In this document: piece after piece, positions 11,407 through 26,600 of the stretch
How the letters are laid out: each line of letters opens with the position of its first letter
Position numbering within the stretch: the stretch's first letter is position 1
Assembly: GCA_949710005.1 (NCBI GenBank)
Contig: OX453279.1
Coordinates: 14,283,256-14,347,255, forward strand
Source of the DNA: Ricordea florida
Lineage: Eukaryota > Cnidaria > Anthozoa > Corallimorpharia > Ricordeidae
Direction of reading: 5' to 3'
Length of the DNA stretch: 64,000 bases
Notes under the pieces: model-generated
The model's database searches: none
What the model saw: the letters and a program-made list of their open reading frames with translations, nothing else
What the model was told of the DNA's origin: nothing
Position numbers and translations under genes: made by a program

Positions 11407-14400
11407 GTAAGTGTTTGTATCGGGCAAATCAATCTTATACGTCAGTAAGACATTTTATATCAGGATTCTAGGAATAAATGTAAATATAGTGTACAGAATT
11501 TCCCTCAATTGATCGTTAGAAGCGGTCTTTACTGGGCCGTCGTTCGTTAAATAAATCACGCTTCTGTGGTCAGCAAATTAAAGTGATATATAACGGTACG
11601 TCAAAACTACGATAAAAATAATGCAGCCATTTAGACTATCGTGCCTATAGACAAAAATTCTCCAACAGCAATACAACCTATAAAGAGTTCAACGTACCTC
11701 CATCCTGGCATAAAGGGAGGGAATTCGACTTTACCAACCATGTGCTTCTAACCCAAAGGTTGTCGTATTACTCTTACGTAATTTTCGAATGGGGTAATGC
11801 AAATTAGAAAAGTAACCTGAGAGTCCTTTATCTGGCGCCCCTAAATTTGAATTTCGTTTAAGAACAATTTAAACGAAACAACCACAAATAAACCAAAATG
11901 AGAGTTCATGAGGCAATGCCTCCGCTGTCGTGACACTACGTTAGTGTTCTCGGGTGGGAGGCCCTGGTTCTCTCCTTCGGCTGGTGACATGAGAGGCTCA
12001 CTACATCTATCCTTGTTGTCCAGTGCGGAGTCGGCGATGATGATCCTGACCTTCTACACCAGACCTTCGAGACTCGTGTAAGCGGCATCCAGAGGAGCCA
12101 GACTCCAATAATTGTGTTTCACGTCGTCCTCCTTGAGCAGAACAATCTCCCCAAAGTACAAAGTCCTTGTTGGTCGTAGCCATTTCTGGTGCCCCCTGAA
12201 TCCCAAAATTAGCAGCATTGATTTCACAATCGTTTTTGTAATCTTCTGCTACTGACTTTAGTGCAAAGTTTGCGCATCTCAGTGACAATGTAAGTAGTGT
12301 GTAGCAGCATTTGAGAGTGGAGGCCAGAGCCACCTGTTACGCATATAATGGGAGGGGGCAAACGAACCGGATCTCGTCGGTACTCTATAAAAGATCACCA
12401 GAGATTGAAAGCTGGGTCAAGTGGCGCAAGCCGAAAGTTGTGTGAACAATTAGAGGGTCAGAGTTGGCGCGAGGGAACAGACTCGATTCGCAAACCGGAC
12501 CTCTGAGGCATCGTATTCTTTCCGTTTTATTCTCGTTTATTTTGCTATTTCCTGTTACTTTTCCATTTCCGGTTATTGATCATGCTTTTCATCTACTGTG
12601 ACCTTCTTAACACATTTGTTAGCATGATCAACTGGAAAATGGTCTTAAATACATTTTTCTGTCAAAAAAAAACTATCCTAACCATCCATGAAGAAGCTCC
12701 AGGGGGGCTGTTATGCGTTCTTTGAGACATTGTGATATTTTGACAGGCTTTGGCTTTGACCAGGGTTGCCATGGACAACGAAAAGTCAGGGAAAATCTTC
12801 GTTTTTGACAAAAACAGTGAAAAGTCATGGATTTTTGTTTTCAGGGTTCCACAACATTTTGTTAAGTAGTCGATGTGTAATAAGTCATGCGTTCAAATGC
12901 AGTGTTTTTGGTCAGTGCTTTTCGCTGTGAAAGCCTTCTTTCAAATAAAGAAGAGAAATCCGAGGAAGCTTGGGAACCGGTGTTTTCCTTCGGTCATTTT
13001 TATCAAATCGTGGTGGAGCGTGGTGTAGTTGTTAAATTGTTTTGAGTCTGGTAAAAGTCAGGGACTTTTTTGGGTTCTAATGAGGGGCAACCCTGTTGAT
13101 GCAAACTACAGACAAAGGATATTTCTGAGTAATGTATCAAGAATCCCAATTTACTATAAAATAAATTTCCCTTCCAGAACTGGTCATTTATGATTGCAAA
13201 AACTGATTGGCCCTGTGATTGGCCCTGTGTTTGCCTTGTGTTGATTTGTAAATTATTACTCTTTCGTTATTTTTGCAGCACATTCGTGATGATGGTCAAC
13301 ATCAGGTATGATTAAACATTTTCTTGTCCGTTTTGGACTAAGTTTTTTGCTTTCATTTCATTCATTGTGAACCCGGAAAACAAGCGGCATAAATTGGCCA
13401 GCCAAAATTGGGAGGGACTGGGTCACACAAAAATTGCGAGGCTATCAGCAAGGCCCGATAGCCTCCATCTATCTTTTTAACGAGCTTAGTGTCTTTGACG
13501 TATGACTGGGGTTAGTCTTGATAATAAGTTTGATGCAGTAGACAGTATTTGAACAGCAAGGGGTAAAAGTCGTCGTCGGCCCTCTTCAGTAACGAGCCTA
13601 ACTTAAACCTTGCAAAAGACCGACACATTTAGGTCTTTGTTGTAGGTTAGTACTTGTTTTCCTTTTTTTAAAGGGAAGAGTTATGAAGTTCTATTTCAGT
13701 ACTTACACAGCTTACAGACTTACACTAGCAAAGTACAGGCAAAAATTTCACTTATATTAACAACATACATGTACACGATATTGCGGATGGACTGTATCCA
13801 GTAGTGCGTCCACTGAGCCAAGTTAAAGTGGACTTGCTGAGGTGAAAATTGTCATCCTAAGGAAGAATGTGACTTTGTATGAAGTTGCTATTTATTGTTA
13901 TTGGACTTATTTTAGGTCATTTGCATTTGCCACATTAATGTACAAGCAATGGTAAGATGGTACATTAACAATATGAACTCATTCTATGCAAACCAGACTT
14001 CTCCTTTAGTTTTAATCCCAAATAACATCCTAATAAAGCATGCATTAATTAAATGAAATCCATTGTGTGTATGGCGTTATAAAACTGAGGGAACTCAAGC
14101 ATTCCTGAGTATAAAACGTTAAATGTATCTTTATCAAGAAGTTAAATATTCCTAACAATTAAAGTACGAAGAATATTCATAACTCTTCAATCAATCAGAG
14201 GTGGTAAAAAGTTAAAAAGCACACCCATGCCAATACAGGCTGGTACATTATCAAAGTCTTGAGTGAATTCCTCACTTAATGTCGAGAAGAGCTCCTTCTT
14301 CCATTTCGGTAGTTTGTAATCAATTCCTTCCACGACAAAATCTAGGGCTCAGTTTCCTTCTTACTCCTGGGAAATATCGATGGAGTATGATTTCTGCCCA

Positions 14401-16174
14401 GTGTTGTAAGTCCAGCTTAATGAACAGAGCAAGGATATATGCTGTTGGACGCTTACTTTAAATTCTTGGGTAGATGTACGTTATAACATGCCTATGTTCT
14501 TGCGCGCCTTCTAATTGCCTGGCTCGTCATGAACCAGATCTGGATATAGCACTGTGATTGTGCACGCTGTACGCGTCAGCATCTGGCAAAATGTTTGTCG
14601 GGCTGTCTGCAGAAGTAAAACATTTCATTTTATGAAAAATTGCAGCCTTGGGGGAGTTCGAAGATGACCTTTCCAATTTTGCGTGAGATTTCTTCCTCGA
14701 CGGTTCATTCGCTTAATGATTAAAAAAAAGCTCGCGATTCTGAGAGAATCTTATTTTGGTAAGGCAAAAATAAAGGTCTCTATAGCTTGTGTAGCAATTG
14801 TAGCTATGTTAAAAGAGCAATGGTTAATGCTATAGCTGTGCACATATCAAGTTCTGGAGGCACTTGGATGGCTGGGAGATTGGATGGTAGGCCTGGACTT
14901 CGGCTCGACCGACTCTTACTCTCGCTTCGTGCTCAGCTATCCTCGTGCATCTAGCGATCTAGCGATACGCACGCTAAGTATTGGCCATTGCTTAATAGTA
15001 TATACCAACTCAGCAACCTTGGGATTTTGAGCAGTCTGATTGCCTCACACTCTCGGGATATTCAATATTACCCACCTCCTAGGAGTTGAATAGTGCTGGG
15101 GATTCTATGAAATCCTTGTGCGAGTGAGTTTTTGTTTTGCTTTGCTTTTCAATAAATTTTAAATTATGTTCTTTCAAGTACCAGTGAAGCTACTAGTAGA
15201 CAGACAGATTAACAGTGTCGTTTCCCATGAGTAAAGAAAATTTGGCCTTACCATTTACTTTTCAAAGTACCGTATTTTCTCAATTAAACGCCGGACCCCG
15301 ATTAAACGCCGGCCTCGTATAAACGCCAGGTCCACGAGGCCAATTCTGCAATAAACGCCGGGGGCGCTTAATCGAGGCCCAGGCGTTTGTTCGAGACCCC
15401 GGCGTTTATTTGCATTCGAACCAACAATTTGATTTTTCCCTTATTAAATAGCACTACTGCGACATACAAGTACGCCATGGTGTTTTGATCTTAATAAACG
15501 TTCAAAAGGAAGAAAGGGCCGCAGCATTTTTTACTGCACTGCAACATGCTGCTCCTGTTGATGAAAACGATCCGTTCGCGGATTTAGAGCCAGACATCTG
15601 TGAAGAAGTTAACGAGTTTGTTGTTTATGACGATAAGGTATATTAAAAGTCGTAAATGCGGTCGCTTAACTGATAGTATCGAAGAGAACGATGACGACAA
15701 TATCAGCAATAATCATCAACAATAGCAATAATCACCCTCCAAGACTCAGGGACAGCTTACCGAATGGAAAAGTCATTTCGAGTTGACAAACTGCCCTAGG
15801 TTTCGGAGGATGGGTGAATAAATAAATCCGAAAAAAAAAATGACAGAATATTGTACTTCATAAATAAACGCCGGACCCCGATTAAACGCCGGCTTCAAAT
15901 AAACGCCGGATCCACGGGGCCAATTTTGAAATGTTCCTCTTCTTAATCTGATCACTTAAGTTTCTGACACTTGAGGCAAGAATTCTAGATTCTATTGGCC
16001 TCGCAAGTATATGCAATAGTGTAAGTGGTATATAGCAAAACAATACTAACTCACTGATATTACTAGACGTAATCCAGATTTACATCTTCCTGTAGTACGT
16101 CTAGACTCATATCGTCATTCCGTGCATATCATATATTTACATATTGTTTAATTATTGGATGGCAGGTTTTTCTT

Positions 16175-16215
<41 letters not shown>

Positions 16216-17518
16216 GATACTATCACTATTTCCGCGTAATAGTGGTATAACAGCAAAAATGGATGGTATAACAAGGTTTTCATGACAACGTTGAACACAA
16301 TTACCTTTTTGCTTTTGTTCTCAAAAAGAATGGTGGCAAGATTTCCGGAGATTTCCGGTGAGGAAATACAAAAGCTCACCGAAAAAGCAGTAAACAAATA
16401 CGGAGCTAAAGAACTGGACGAATGTCTCTCTCGATTTTTTGCCGAAATTCGCAAAAGCGATTGCTCCGACTGAGCCGGACAGCCTAAGGGTTATGTTAGC
16501 TGCCCTGGAGAGACACCTCAAACAGAATGACAGCAAAATATCCATAGCGAAGGACCGAGCTCTTCACGAAAAAGGCCACGGAAAAGGACCAAATGCAACA
16601 ATAGTACTTACCGTCCAAGATGAAGAGCAGGTATGGAAAAATCGTGTACTTGGCGAACAAATCCAAAGTCACTCCTTTATACTCTGTGGTATCTGCTCAC
16701 TCTTCATTTTGGTCTTCGAGGTTGCCAAGAGCACCCTGAAATGTTTGTCGAAGATTTCAGCTTGAACAAGGAGGATCAAGGTACAGAGTATGTAACATTC
16801 GAAGACAACCCAACAAAGACCCAGCGAGGCGGTCTAACAAAGAAACGAAGAGTCATCCGGCCATAAATGTTTGCCACTGGAGGTCCCTCGTTGTCCAGTC
16901 CAGTTCTTCAAAACATATCTTGCTCACAGACCTGAAGAAATGCGAAACAGTGGTCCGTTTTATCTCGCCATTATTGATAAACTGAAATCCGTAGTGTGGT
17001 ACAAGAAACGGAGGATGGATGTCAATAAGATCGACTCCATAAAAAATGTGGCCTAGGAAGCAGAATTGAATGTACAAGGGAAAATGTTAACCAACCATTC
17101 GGTAAGAAAAACGCTTGTGAAGAAACTGAAGACCTCGAATCTGCCAAGAAGTGCTATCATCGGTGTGAGCGTTCACTGGCAGACTACGAGGAAAGTGACG
17201 ACGCAGAACAAAGACAGATCTCATCCATCATCAGCTCTCCTGTCTGTCAACAGGTTCAGAATTCCCGTCCAGTTCTTTCCAGTTTGTCCATTCAGCATAC
17301 AGCGACTCCAGCCTGCCAAACAGTAGTCCACCAGTTTCATGACTGTCAGGTGACGATTAATTACGGAGCTGGCGTTGGTGTTTTCAACAAAGCAGCAGTT
17401 AAATACTGGGAGAAGCTTACCCGTACGTTATCTTAATTTGTGGTTTCGCTTCACCGCTGCAGTGACTGCAAAAACCGTGATTTAAAAATTTCTTTCATTG
17501 AACAAGTTTTTTGCCTTC

Positions 17519-17558
<40 letters not shown>

Positions 17559-17631
17559 TTTCCATTGACGTAAAGCGAGTGTTACGAATGAAGACGCCCG
17601 TGTTTGTCTGTTTTTTTTTTTAACTGTATTA

Positions 17632-17665
<34 letters not shown>

Positions 17666-20600
17666 CTAATTCTATGCCATTTGTCATTGCCTTCGCTTTT
17701 GTCAGTTTTAGTACACCTTACTCGTTTTCCGCACGTACCTTTTGGAATACCTACCACTTCTAGGCTGTTCTTTCAGGAATGTCGTTCTAAGGTAGCTTAC
17801 TAAAGTTTTCGTGATCTTTCCTTACTATAACTAAGCGCGCACTTACAAAATTCAGGGATCCAAAAATGAAAACTCTGAAGACTGAAAGCAATATGGCGTG
17901 GCGGAGAGTGTGTGAAGAGGGTGTTCCCATATTAGCAACAAATGTGCTATTCCATCGTCGATGGAGGTCGCAAAAAGATAATTTCAACTCTTAATTTCTC
18001 AAGACCTAGCCGTACGGGCTGGGTTTGGATTTTCGGGAACTGATAAACAACATGCAGACGAAACGGTAAACAATCTTCTTAGAAAGACCTGTTAAACATG
18101 TCTTTAGTCACTGTGAAGTTGTACATTTTTGACTTTTGCAAACTTCTGCCGGGCAGGTGTGTCTGTTTTTCTCTGTTAACATTTTTTTCTCCCGCTGGAT
18201 AAATTGTGAAATTCTAAGATGGGGTTTCACGGCTAGGTAATAAGAAAAAAGTTTTCAAAAAAATATTTCCCACTTACCCTTTGGGGAACTTTTTACTGAG
18301 ACAGCCTTGCAGTATTGCTTGCGTAAAACGTCAAGCGTCTTTGCTCTAGATTTAGGAAAAGTTAATAAACACGTGATTGATACTGGGAGAACATTTAAGA
18401 TCTTGGGGGCTTTGGTAAAGAATTGTAAAATACTTAAGATTCTTACGGAAAGAATGGGCGCGATAACTGCTGGCTGTTCTAGGGCCATAATTGTGGAGTT
18501 GACTAATTGTAACAAACAAACTGAGAAACATGGGAGGCAACGTATGTTTCTTCAATTAAATTCTGTTTATTGCTCTATAGTATCGTGTTTGGCATTGTGT
18601 TGGTACCTAAGCTTTATAACGAGTCGTTTGCCATTCAGCTCATCCCGTAGTACACAGCATAAAACATGGCGATCAGGTGCAATGAGTCGCTGATTGAAAT
18701 CGGGGGCTTTTTGCTGGTTTTCACCCTCACACCATCAAAAATAGATTTGCAAACCATTCAATAGATAAATTCCATAATCTGGTAAATGAAAGAAGAGAAA
18801 TATGCAAACAACTTCGCCACGATGCTGGTCTGTTCGATTCTTCATATGCGACATACTTGGAGAAATGTTTCACCCAAATTTATAGAGTTTTATGTGGAGA
18901 CATCATGTTGATGCTCCTCTGAATGTACGAACATGGCAGACCGGAAACATCTGGTATTGCGTTTTGCTGTGAAAGTGTAAATTTATTACCTAGGGACCTC
19001 ATAAACATCATAATAGTACTTACAGTAAAGCTAGTGTAGCCAGGGCTGTGAACGTGCTGCGGAAATTTATGACTACGATCGTTGTAGAAAATTCAATTCT
19101 ACCACTGCGTATTGCCTCGGAAGAATGGCTCGCTTTCTTAGCATGAGAAAGGCCGTGCAATCGGAGAGAAATGACATAGGTACTTGTAAGTGTTGAATCT
19201 CATAATTGAGAAGCCAAGATATTACCAACAAACATTAAATATCGAGCTGCTAGCGTACCATGCTGCATTTTGTTTCAAGAGTTAGTTCATCTCTGACACG
19301 GCACGACGTGACACAGCGCCAGACCGTGAATCAAGTCTTCCCACCAAGGAAACAGCCATTGATCACAGCATCGCAAAATAAATACGCCAAGGAACCGCAG
19401 AGCGCCGTTTTAAGCTCATCATTTTGACTGTACGGTTTTAACGTCCATAAGTCAATCTCTCTCGGTAACACTGTTATCATTAGATTCTGATAACTAGTTC
19501 TGGCAAAACTCGAAAAGGAAGATGACAGTGCAGGCCTTCCTTGAAGTTGTATTTGTTTCAGATCGCGGCCCTACCAATGCACAGTGCATTCTGGTCTGCT
19601 GACAACGAGGCTCTACCGCAGCGCACAGCTTTGTAATCCGCTGAAAACGAGGCTCTACCACAGCGCGAAGCATTGTGATCCGCTTAAAGCGCGGCTAGAA
19701 ACTACGGCAAAATTCTCGATTTTGCCTACCTTTCTTTTAAATTTTGTTTATGAGCTTTGAAGTTCAAGAGTATTCTATCACATAACGGAGAACCCTTCCG
19801 AGCTGAACATTCGTAAACATATGAGTAATTAGCTACTCCAGCACGTCATAAAAGTAACAGCACAGAAAAACTGACAATTCTTTAGTTTGGATTCGATGAC
19901 ATCACGTGCAAAATATCAGACATTTGACATTTATTGCGGGCCTTAAAAGCTAAGGGAAGCCAAAAACTAACACAAAATTTGGAAGTTTACAATGCTTGTG
20001 CATGCCAGTTTCTTTTTTAAGTAACTACACTACATGGCGGATCCAAAACTGTATCTGCTCTTGGAGGAGATACAATTCATGGATGAAAAGGTAGTGCAAA
20101 ACGTTTCGGGATAACACCTACGTTCGGGAGGTCTATCCGTGCAAACTTTGTACCGGATCCGTTATATAAGAGAGATATTGCTGTCTTTTAAATAAATGAA
20201 ATGATAAGAGCGCGAGTGAGCGTCTGCGCTTGTTGATCAGTTTTTAAGATATAAAGTTAAAAGTGAGCTCGAGGTTTCACCTTGTAGTTCCACCAGACTT
20301 TTTCTTGTTGGTAAGGCAATATTGGTAAACATGCAACGATTCGCGTAATGAATCCAAGAACCTTCCTCTCATCTTATGTTTTCTTATTGCTCATTATGCT
20401 TTGTTTGCAATGTGACGAAACATTGCTTGCATTCTGCTTCCATTTATAATTATTTGTTGGAGTATCGCAGTTGCAAAATAATTATTGGTTGTATTAGATT
20501 GATTGTATTGCATTATTTGGTGGATGGTCATCTGACTGATTTTCCGCTGTCTTTACTTTGTAGTGGAGGCAAAAGTACTTCAGCAGACCGGCGTTCTGTA

Positions 20601-23600
20601 ACATGTGTCATAACGTCCTTAATGGATTTGGTCGTAAGCAAGGGCTTCAGTGTTTGTGTAAGTTGTTTCGGAACATTTGTTATTTAATTAATTGCACATA
20701 TGCTACTTCATCGGTATCTTCTGTAGCCAAAAGAAAAGTATTAGTGTTTGCTTTAGAGGATTACATTCTTTGCTTTATCTTTTCTCTATAACGAAGACAT
20801 ACATAGGTTCTTATTATAAATTAATCTGCCATTCTTTGTGTACCAGTTGCCTGGTTAGCAATGTTGATAAATTTACGTCAGAACTGAATAAACACTGCGT
20901 TCGGCTAAGTGTTTTTCAGGGATGTCTTTGTCGTTGTTACACTTCAATGCTTTTGACAAGGTATCGATAAAAATTAAATTTTTCTACCAAGAAAGGATGA
21001 ATGTTCTAAAATTCGTTAGGTGTTAGAAAAACAATTCCCATGTGATCTGCAGCATATGCCAGCTACGCCTTGATCAGTAAATCTAGAAATCGGTTAACCC
21101 TGTTAGTTCGAATTCCAATTCTCAATTGTTATTTCTAAAACCAATGTATAATAAACGTCTTTCAATCGGTCTTCAGCAGACGAAATCGTCAAGTTTGCAC
21201 ATTTGAATTCGTCAGAAATCGCTGCATTGTTGTTTTGATATCACATAACCGTTATCGTGTTATCATCCGCCACTGAAGCGGTTTACTAAAATAAAATATT
21301 ACAACACTTTGACAATGTTATGACGCAATTTGTCGTCAATAAGAGGACAGACGCATAAAAAACTGACGTCAATTTGTTTTTTACAATAACAAAACGCGAA
21401 AAAGGTCAAATGAAGACTTAAATTAAAATTTTATGTGTCTGTACTCTTATTGATGATAAAAATTAGCCAATCAGCGCGCGAGAATTCGCTCAGTTATTGT
21501 AAAAAACGTTTTAGACATGGTTATTGTGAGTGTACAAGGCTCTCAGTGTGTTATTGCAGGGGAGTCAGACAGAGATGAAAATAACAATTCCACAGTATAC
21601 ATGTATTGCTGCCTCTTTTGATGTCATTGCCCCTTGGAACAAACGAATTACACGTCTTCTATACACATGGCCAATAGTTTATTCGATATTTTATGATCAC
21701 AATGAAAAATCTCTTTTTTGTCAAACTATATTCTTTACGGGCATCATGTTTCGGTAGGAGGTAATACCCTACTTTGGTTATTAGTTGCATCATGTAACTC
21801 GATTCTCTTCGATTGTTTAATGACTCAAGTAATCATGACTTTTATAATTGTTTGTTAGTGTACAGACATGTGTTGTGTCTTTTATATTATAAGTTTATAC
21901 TCCAGGACTTCTTCCGTTAGTAAAATCTGCTTCCCAATATGTTTCCCCAGAATTCCAAAACCTTACGAATCTCAGTTAAGCCCTGTAGGGGCTCTTAATT
22001 TGTAAAGACCCACATATGTGTTATCTAACAAGGCAGCACTACATGCGCGTGGTCTAACGAGTAGATGTTTAAAGAGTGTAGCCATTGGGTCTTGAGCGAC
22101 TGATACTCTCCACTAAGGTGCGGGATTGCAGAATATCAAAATATCAAATTAACTATGAGATTTTGATATTATCATGATAACTATATCGAAATATCAAATT
22201 AACTGTGACATTTGATAATATCAGAATATCATGATAATATCAAAATATCGATACCGATATCATCGTATCATATGTTGGCCTGGATGTGACTAAGTGTTGG
22301 CCTGGATATGACATATTTAATTTTGGCTCGTACATGGCTGTCTACCTTCTTTAGTGGCTGGAATTCCTTGATTGCGATGGATGTTACTCGGGCTTGCGAG
22401 CCACGTGGTCTGACCGGAAGCGACACGATTAGTAACCTCGCTTCGCGAGGAACAATTTCGAGAAACAAGACTTTTTTTCACCTTTTGTTACAAATGGGGC
22501 TCTTCCGTAGTAGGTAGAATCCCAATAACTTTCTCCACCTTCGGTAACAAGCCCAGGGTGTACCAAAGGTTTTGAGAAAGCTATTTTCATTGTCCAAACG
22601 AATATACCAAATCCATTCTTGGCATCAACAACACTAAACACTTTCGCCTTTGACAACCCTGGTAGTAAATCGTCAGTTGTAGGCAACGGGTAATGGTTCT
22701 ATTTTAAGCTTTGGGTCTTGAAACAAAGTAATAAATGTAGTATTACAAAAAGGTCGTTGGCAAATTTAGTATGGAGATCAGCTTATTTTTTTGTCTGAGG
22801 CCGCCATCATGACGATGATTAATAATAGTTGAATTGATTGTATCAAATAAGTCAAATAGTTTCACTGCGGTTGGAAACACAATTGATGATTTGACCGTCA
22901 CAATATTTTTGCAAGTTTAGAATTGGGGATTTCGCTCAGTAAAAAATCTGGCTGGAACAGGATTCGAATCCTCAACCTCGCGTCTATCGGTTCAATGCTC
23001 TGCCAGCTGGACTAAACCAGCCGTCTTCGCTGGTAGCAGGCCAGGAATGATTTCAATAATTTGATCGGTGTTCGGGGGGTTGCGAATTCGAATCTCTCTC
23101 CAGTCGGTTGCTTTCTCAGGCTAAGTCGCAATGGCTTATAATTTTGTAAACACTGTATATGTTATTTTTATTATCAAAAATTGTGTACCCGCATTTGTTT
23201 AGCTTTTTAACTCGTGGATACGCGAAACGTATTTGCGAGTTTTTGTGGGGACTCCGATATGCAAATTGTCACTCACTCACTCACTCACTCACTCACTCAC
23301 TCACTCCAGTGTAGACATCTTCGTAATTAGTCGGATAGAACTCGGGGGCACCGATATGAAGACGACAATTGTCGTGACCGAAGTCACGGAAGTCTGTTGA
23401 TGAAAGTTCACGCTGAAAGTGTATCGTACCGTTGCCAGAGTTTGTAATGATTTTGTAGCTTAAGAGGACGATTAGCGAGGCCCTGTTAGGGGTAAATTTC
23501 GAAAAGCGACATGGCCTTGAAACGGCGACATAAAGGACCTGAAATGGCGACGAACGACGAGCCGCTCACGGGAAATTACGACAGCGACCTTCGACCTTCC

Positions 23601-26600
23601 GAAATTTCGACGTGAAAAGGTTTGAAACTCAGACGCGCGACATAAAGAACCTCACTAACAGGGCCTCATTAGCGGTCTTACTAAAATCAAAAGGAGTTTA
23701 AATGTTTCCAGTTAGGACAATAACCAACTTGGAGACTGAATTTCACGAGCCTTTTACTCGGCCAGGCGCTAAACGTGAACAGATAATAACTATTCGCTTG
23801 TCCGACATCGACCGCCATCGACCGCCCCCAAGATTACAAGCAGTATATGAATTTCAGTTGGCTCGAAAGTGATCTGAAGATGAGAAAATCTCTTGCTAAT
23901 GTAGTAAGCTTTGATGAGAACTCATAGAGCGAAATTAGCACTTGAATGAGAACTTATATGAGCGAATGAGTACTCGTTATTGAACGAAACTACTACTGAA
24001 AACAGAATAAATTGACGAATCCATGATGTGAAACCGAAGAACTTCTGTGGCCAACCTGGATAAGAAACATCGCATGGAGGACGTTTCTACTGATTTAAGT
24101 GTTAGTACTAACAGGAATGGAGTTGGAGAAGTATTGGGACGGTCAAGAAGTATGTCAACGCTTACCATTTAATATGGAGGCGCATGCCATGGCGGAGAAC
24201 CATGAAGATTACAATGTAAGAAAGTCATTAAAGGGTTCGAAAAGAGTAAGTCATGTAGAAAATGTATTAAGCGTTATATTATATACAATACACCACAAGC
24301 CGTTACAATGAAAAGTTTTCTGTCTATTGATTTCCGAATTTACCTTGAACTAGATTGTGTTGAAGTAGACATGTTGGAAAAATAGGCTTACCTGTTTTGC
24401 TTACTGTTGTGTGACTCATCATATTTACATTGTAAAAACAAGAAGTTATAAGGATAAAAACAAAGATGTATTGCTGTATTAATGATGGAAAGTGTGATTT
24501 TTTTTAAGTGCAACCCTGAATATATATACCACTGATAACCTAAAATGAGATGGTAATGTAAATAAACTAATTCAACTTGATAAAGGATTGAGAGTCTTAA
24601 GGATTTTAAGATCATCACTAACATACTTTGCAAAAATGCAAGAAAGACTTGTTTGGTATGATTCGTCAGCTGGACTGTCCTACATGGTTTTGTTCATTAT
24701 CAGCTGCAGAATCAAGGTGGATATTTCTGTTGAATACATTGAATAGACTTGTAGACAACAAAAACTATAATGATGATAAAATTGACAATGTCATGGCAAC
24801 AAAATTCAGACCTTATTCAGAAGGACCCTGTTACATGTGTTACAAACTTCGAACTCACAGACAGTGAGGAGCAGGATACCAGAACTACATTTGGTTTCGG
24901 TGCCATTTAATCCTGTACCCTTATGTTAAGTTATCAAATTTTTTAGCAACTGTATGCTTGCCACCTGTCTTATAACTGTTGCCTAGTGTAGTCAAATGAT
25001 TGGCGTCATGTACTCACTATATGTTTATTTCAAAAAGCTACTCAGCTCCCTGGTCACTTTTATGTTGTGATTATAGATTATTAAAATTATCTTCAAGTTC
25101 ATTCAATCACAACTCTGAAAAAACACCTCGTTAATTTTTAAATTATTTCTGTTTTCTCTGTTTTGTAAACATATCCACGAGTTTACCATAGTCTTACTTT
25201 GATTGTTTTTACAGTCTGTAAATACACAGTCCACGAGCGCTGTGTTCAGAGAGCTCCAGCGTCATGTATCAACACTTTTGTTAAGTCATCACGAAGAAGC
25301 GGTAAAATGGTGAGTAAGGCTTCTTTGTTCAGTTTATGTTGTAATGACAAGATCATCCATCAGTCTGTGAGCAGTTATCGCCCCCCGCATGACTATCTCA
25401 GCGCCCTTTAAGTGTAATTAATCCGGTACAATAAATACTTCATATATGAGATCATATTTGTTATATCTTATCACAAGGAAGGAGTCTTGATTCAAACGTT
25501 TATGTATGTATCGTTTATGTTCAACTGTTTTACAGTATACTCTTGGAAGCATACTGACAGATGTTGGTCGCCGTAAGCAACAAGCGGCATTTTTCTTTGG
25601 TGTTAATCCAATTTGGTATTAATGAAAGAGTACCTGGGAATGTGACGGCTGTAAAAATGTAAAAGTACATATAATGGTTTGCTTAGGAAGAAAAAAACCA
25701 ATGGGTTAATTCTAAAAGCAAAAAGGAACAAGGATGGCTGAGGATGGTGAAGATTGAAACGGATATGAAATGACGATTTTGAAAAGTTTACCTATTTTTT
25801 TCAAAGTGTACGAACGATGACGTAGCTCCTTTAAAACGTGTGTGGTGGATTTAGAAATTTACGTTTTGTCTACTGAGTACAATTTGGAAAACCAACAAGC
25901 TTCAAAATGCAATACAGTAGAAGGAGTATAGCTTACCTTTTTCCCCAAACTATAAATCGTCACTTTTAAGACTTCAAAACTCATTTATTTCCACTCGAGC
26001 ATTCTTAAACACATTTGTTCGTTTGCGAGATCTTCAAAAGTGTATTTTGTTCAAAGATTGAGCGAAAGGAACGAAAACCCGCCTTGACAATCTTTACGTC
26101 GGGCTCGACACAACAGACGCCATTTTGTAAACATGTGCTGCCGCTTTGTCTCACCTCCTCCCCCCACATATATGAACCTAAAACAATTGCACGACTTTGC
26201 GGACAAAACCAAACCTTGCATGGGAGACAGGGGAAAACCTCTTTGGTTCACATTTAATGCAGATTTAATGCATAAATTAATTGTCTAAAGGGAATGGAGT
26301 GACCAATCCAACCATCACTATACCTCATAGTATGACGTAGATACCATGAGCTAATAAATTGACTACTCACGTAGATGAGCTTAGGATGCTGTTAGCTAAT
26401 AATGACTTAGATATTTACTCTATTAACGAGACCAAACTCGATATAAATACAAGTAATAATGAAGTCCACCTCCCCGGATATGAAATAATTCGCCGTGACA
26501 GAGTCACAAACGGTGGGGGATGGGTTTGTTTTTATGTAAAAAGAAATGCAATAAATCTTGCCATTCGTAATAACCTACATATGAATGCCCTTATAAATCT

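Noticed and set aside
12007..12333. 108-codon minus-strand open frame as an intact gene
   Set aside because: The true similarity (BEL/Pao integrase tail) is in other frames; this frame is only partly meaningful, so it was called a relic.
18307..18693. 128-codon open frame as a gene
   Set aside because: No recognisable motif, no splice context, intronic position; the composition looks random.
22949..23022. Functional tRNA gene
   Set aside because: A- and B-box are present, but D and anticodon stems do not pair properly and no anticodon can be read.
23270..23306. CRISPR-like or other regular array
   Set aside because: Only a 4-bp microsatellite; there are no spacers, and the sequence is eukaryotic.
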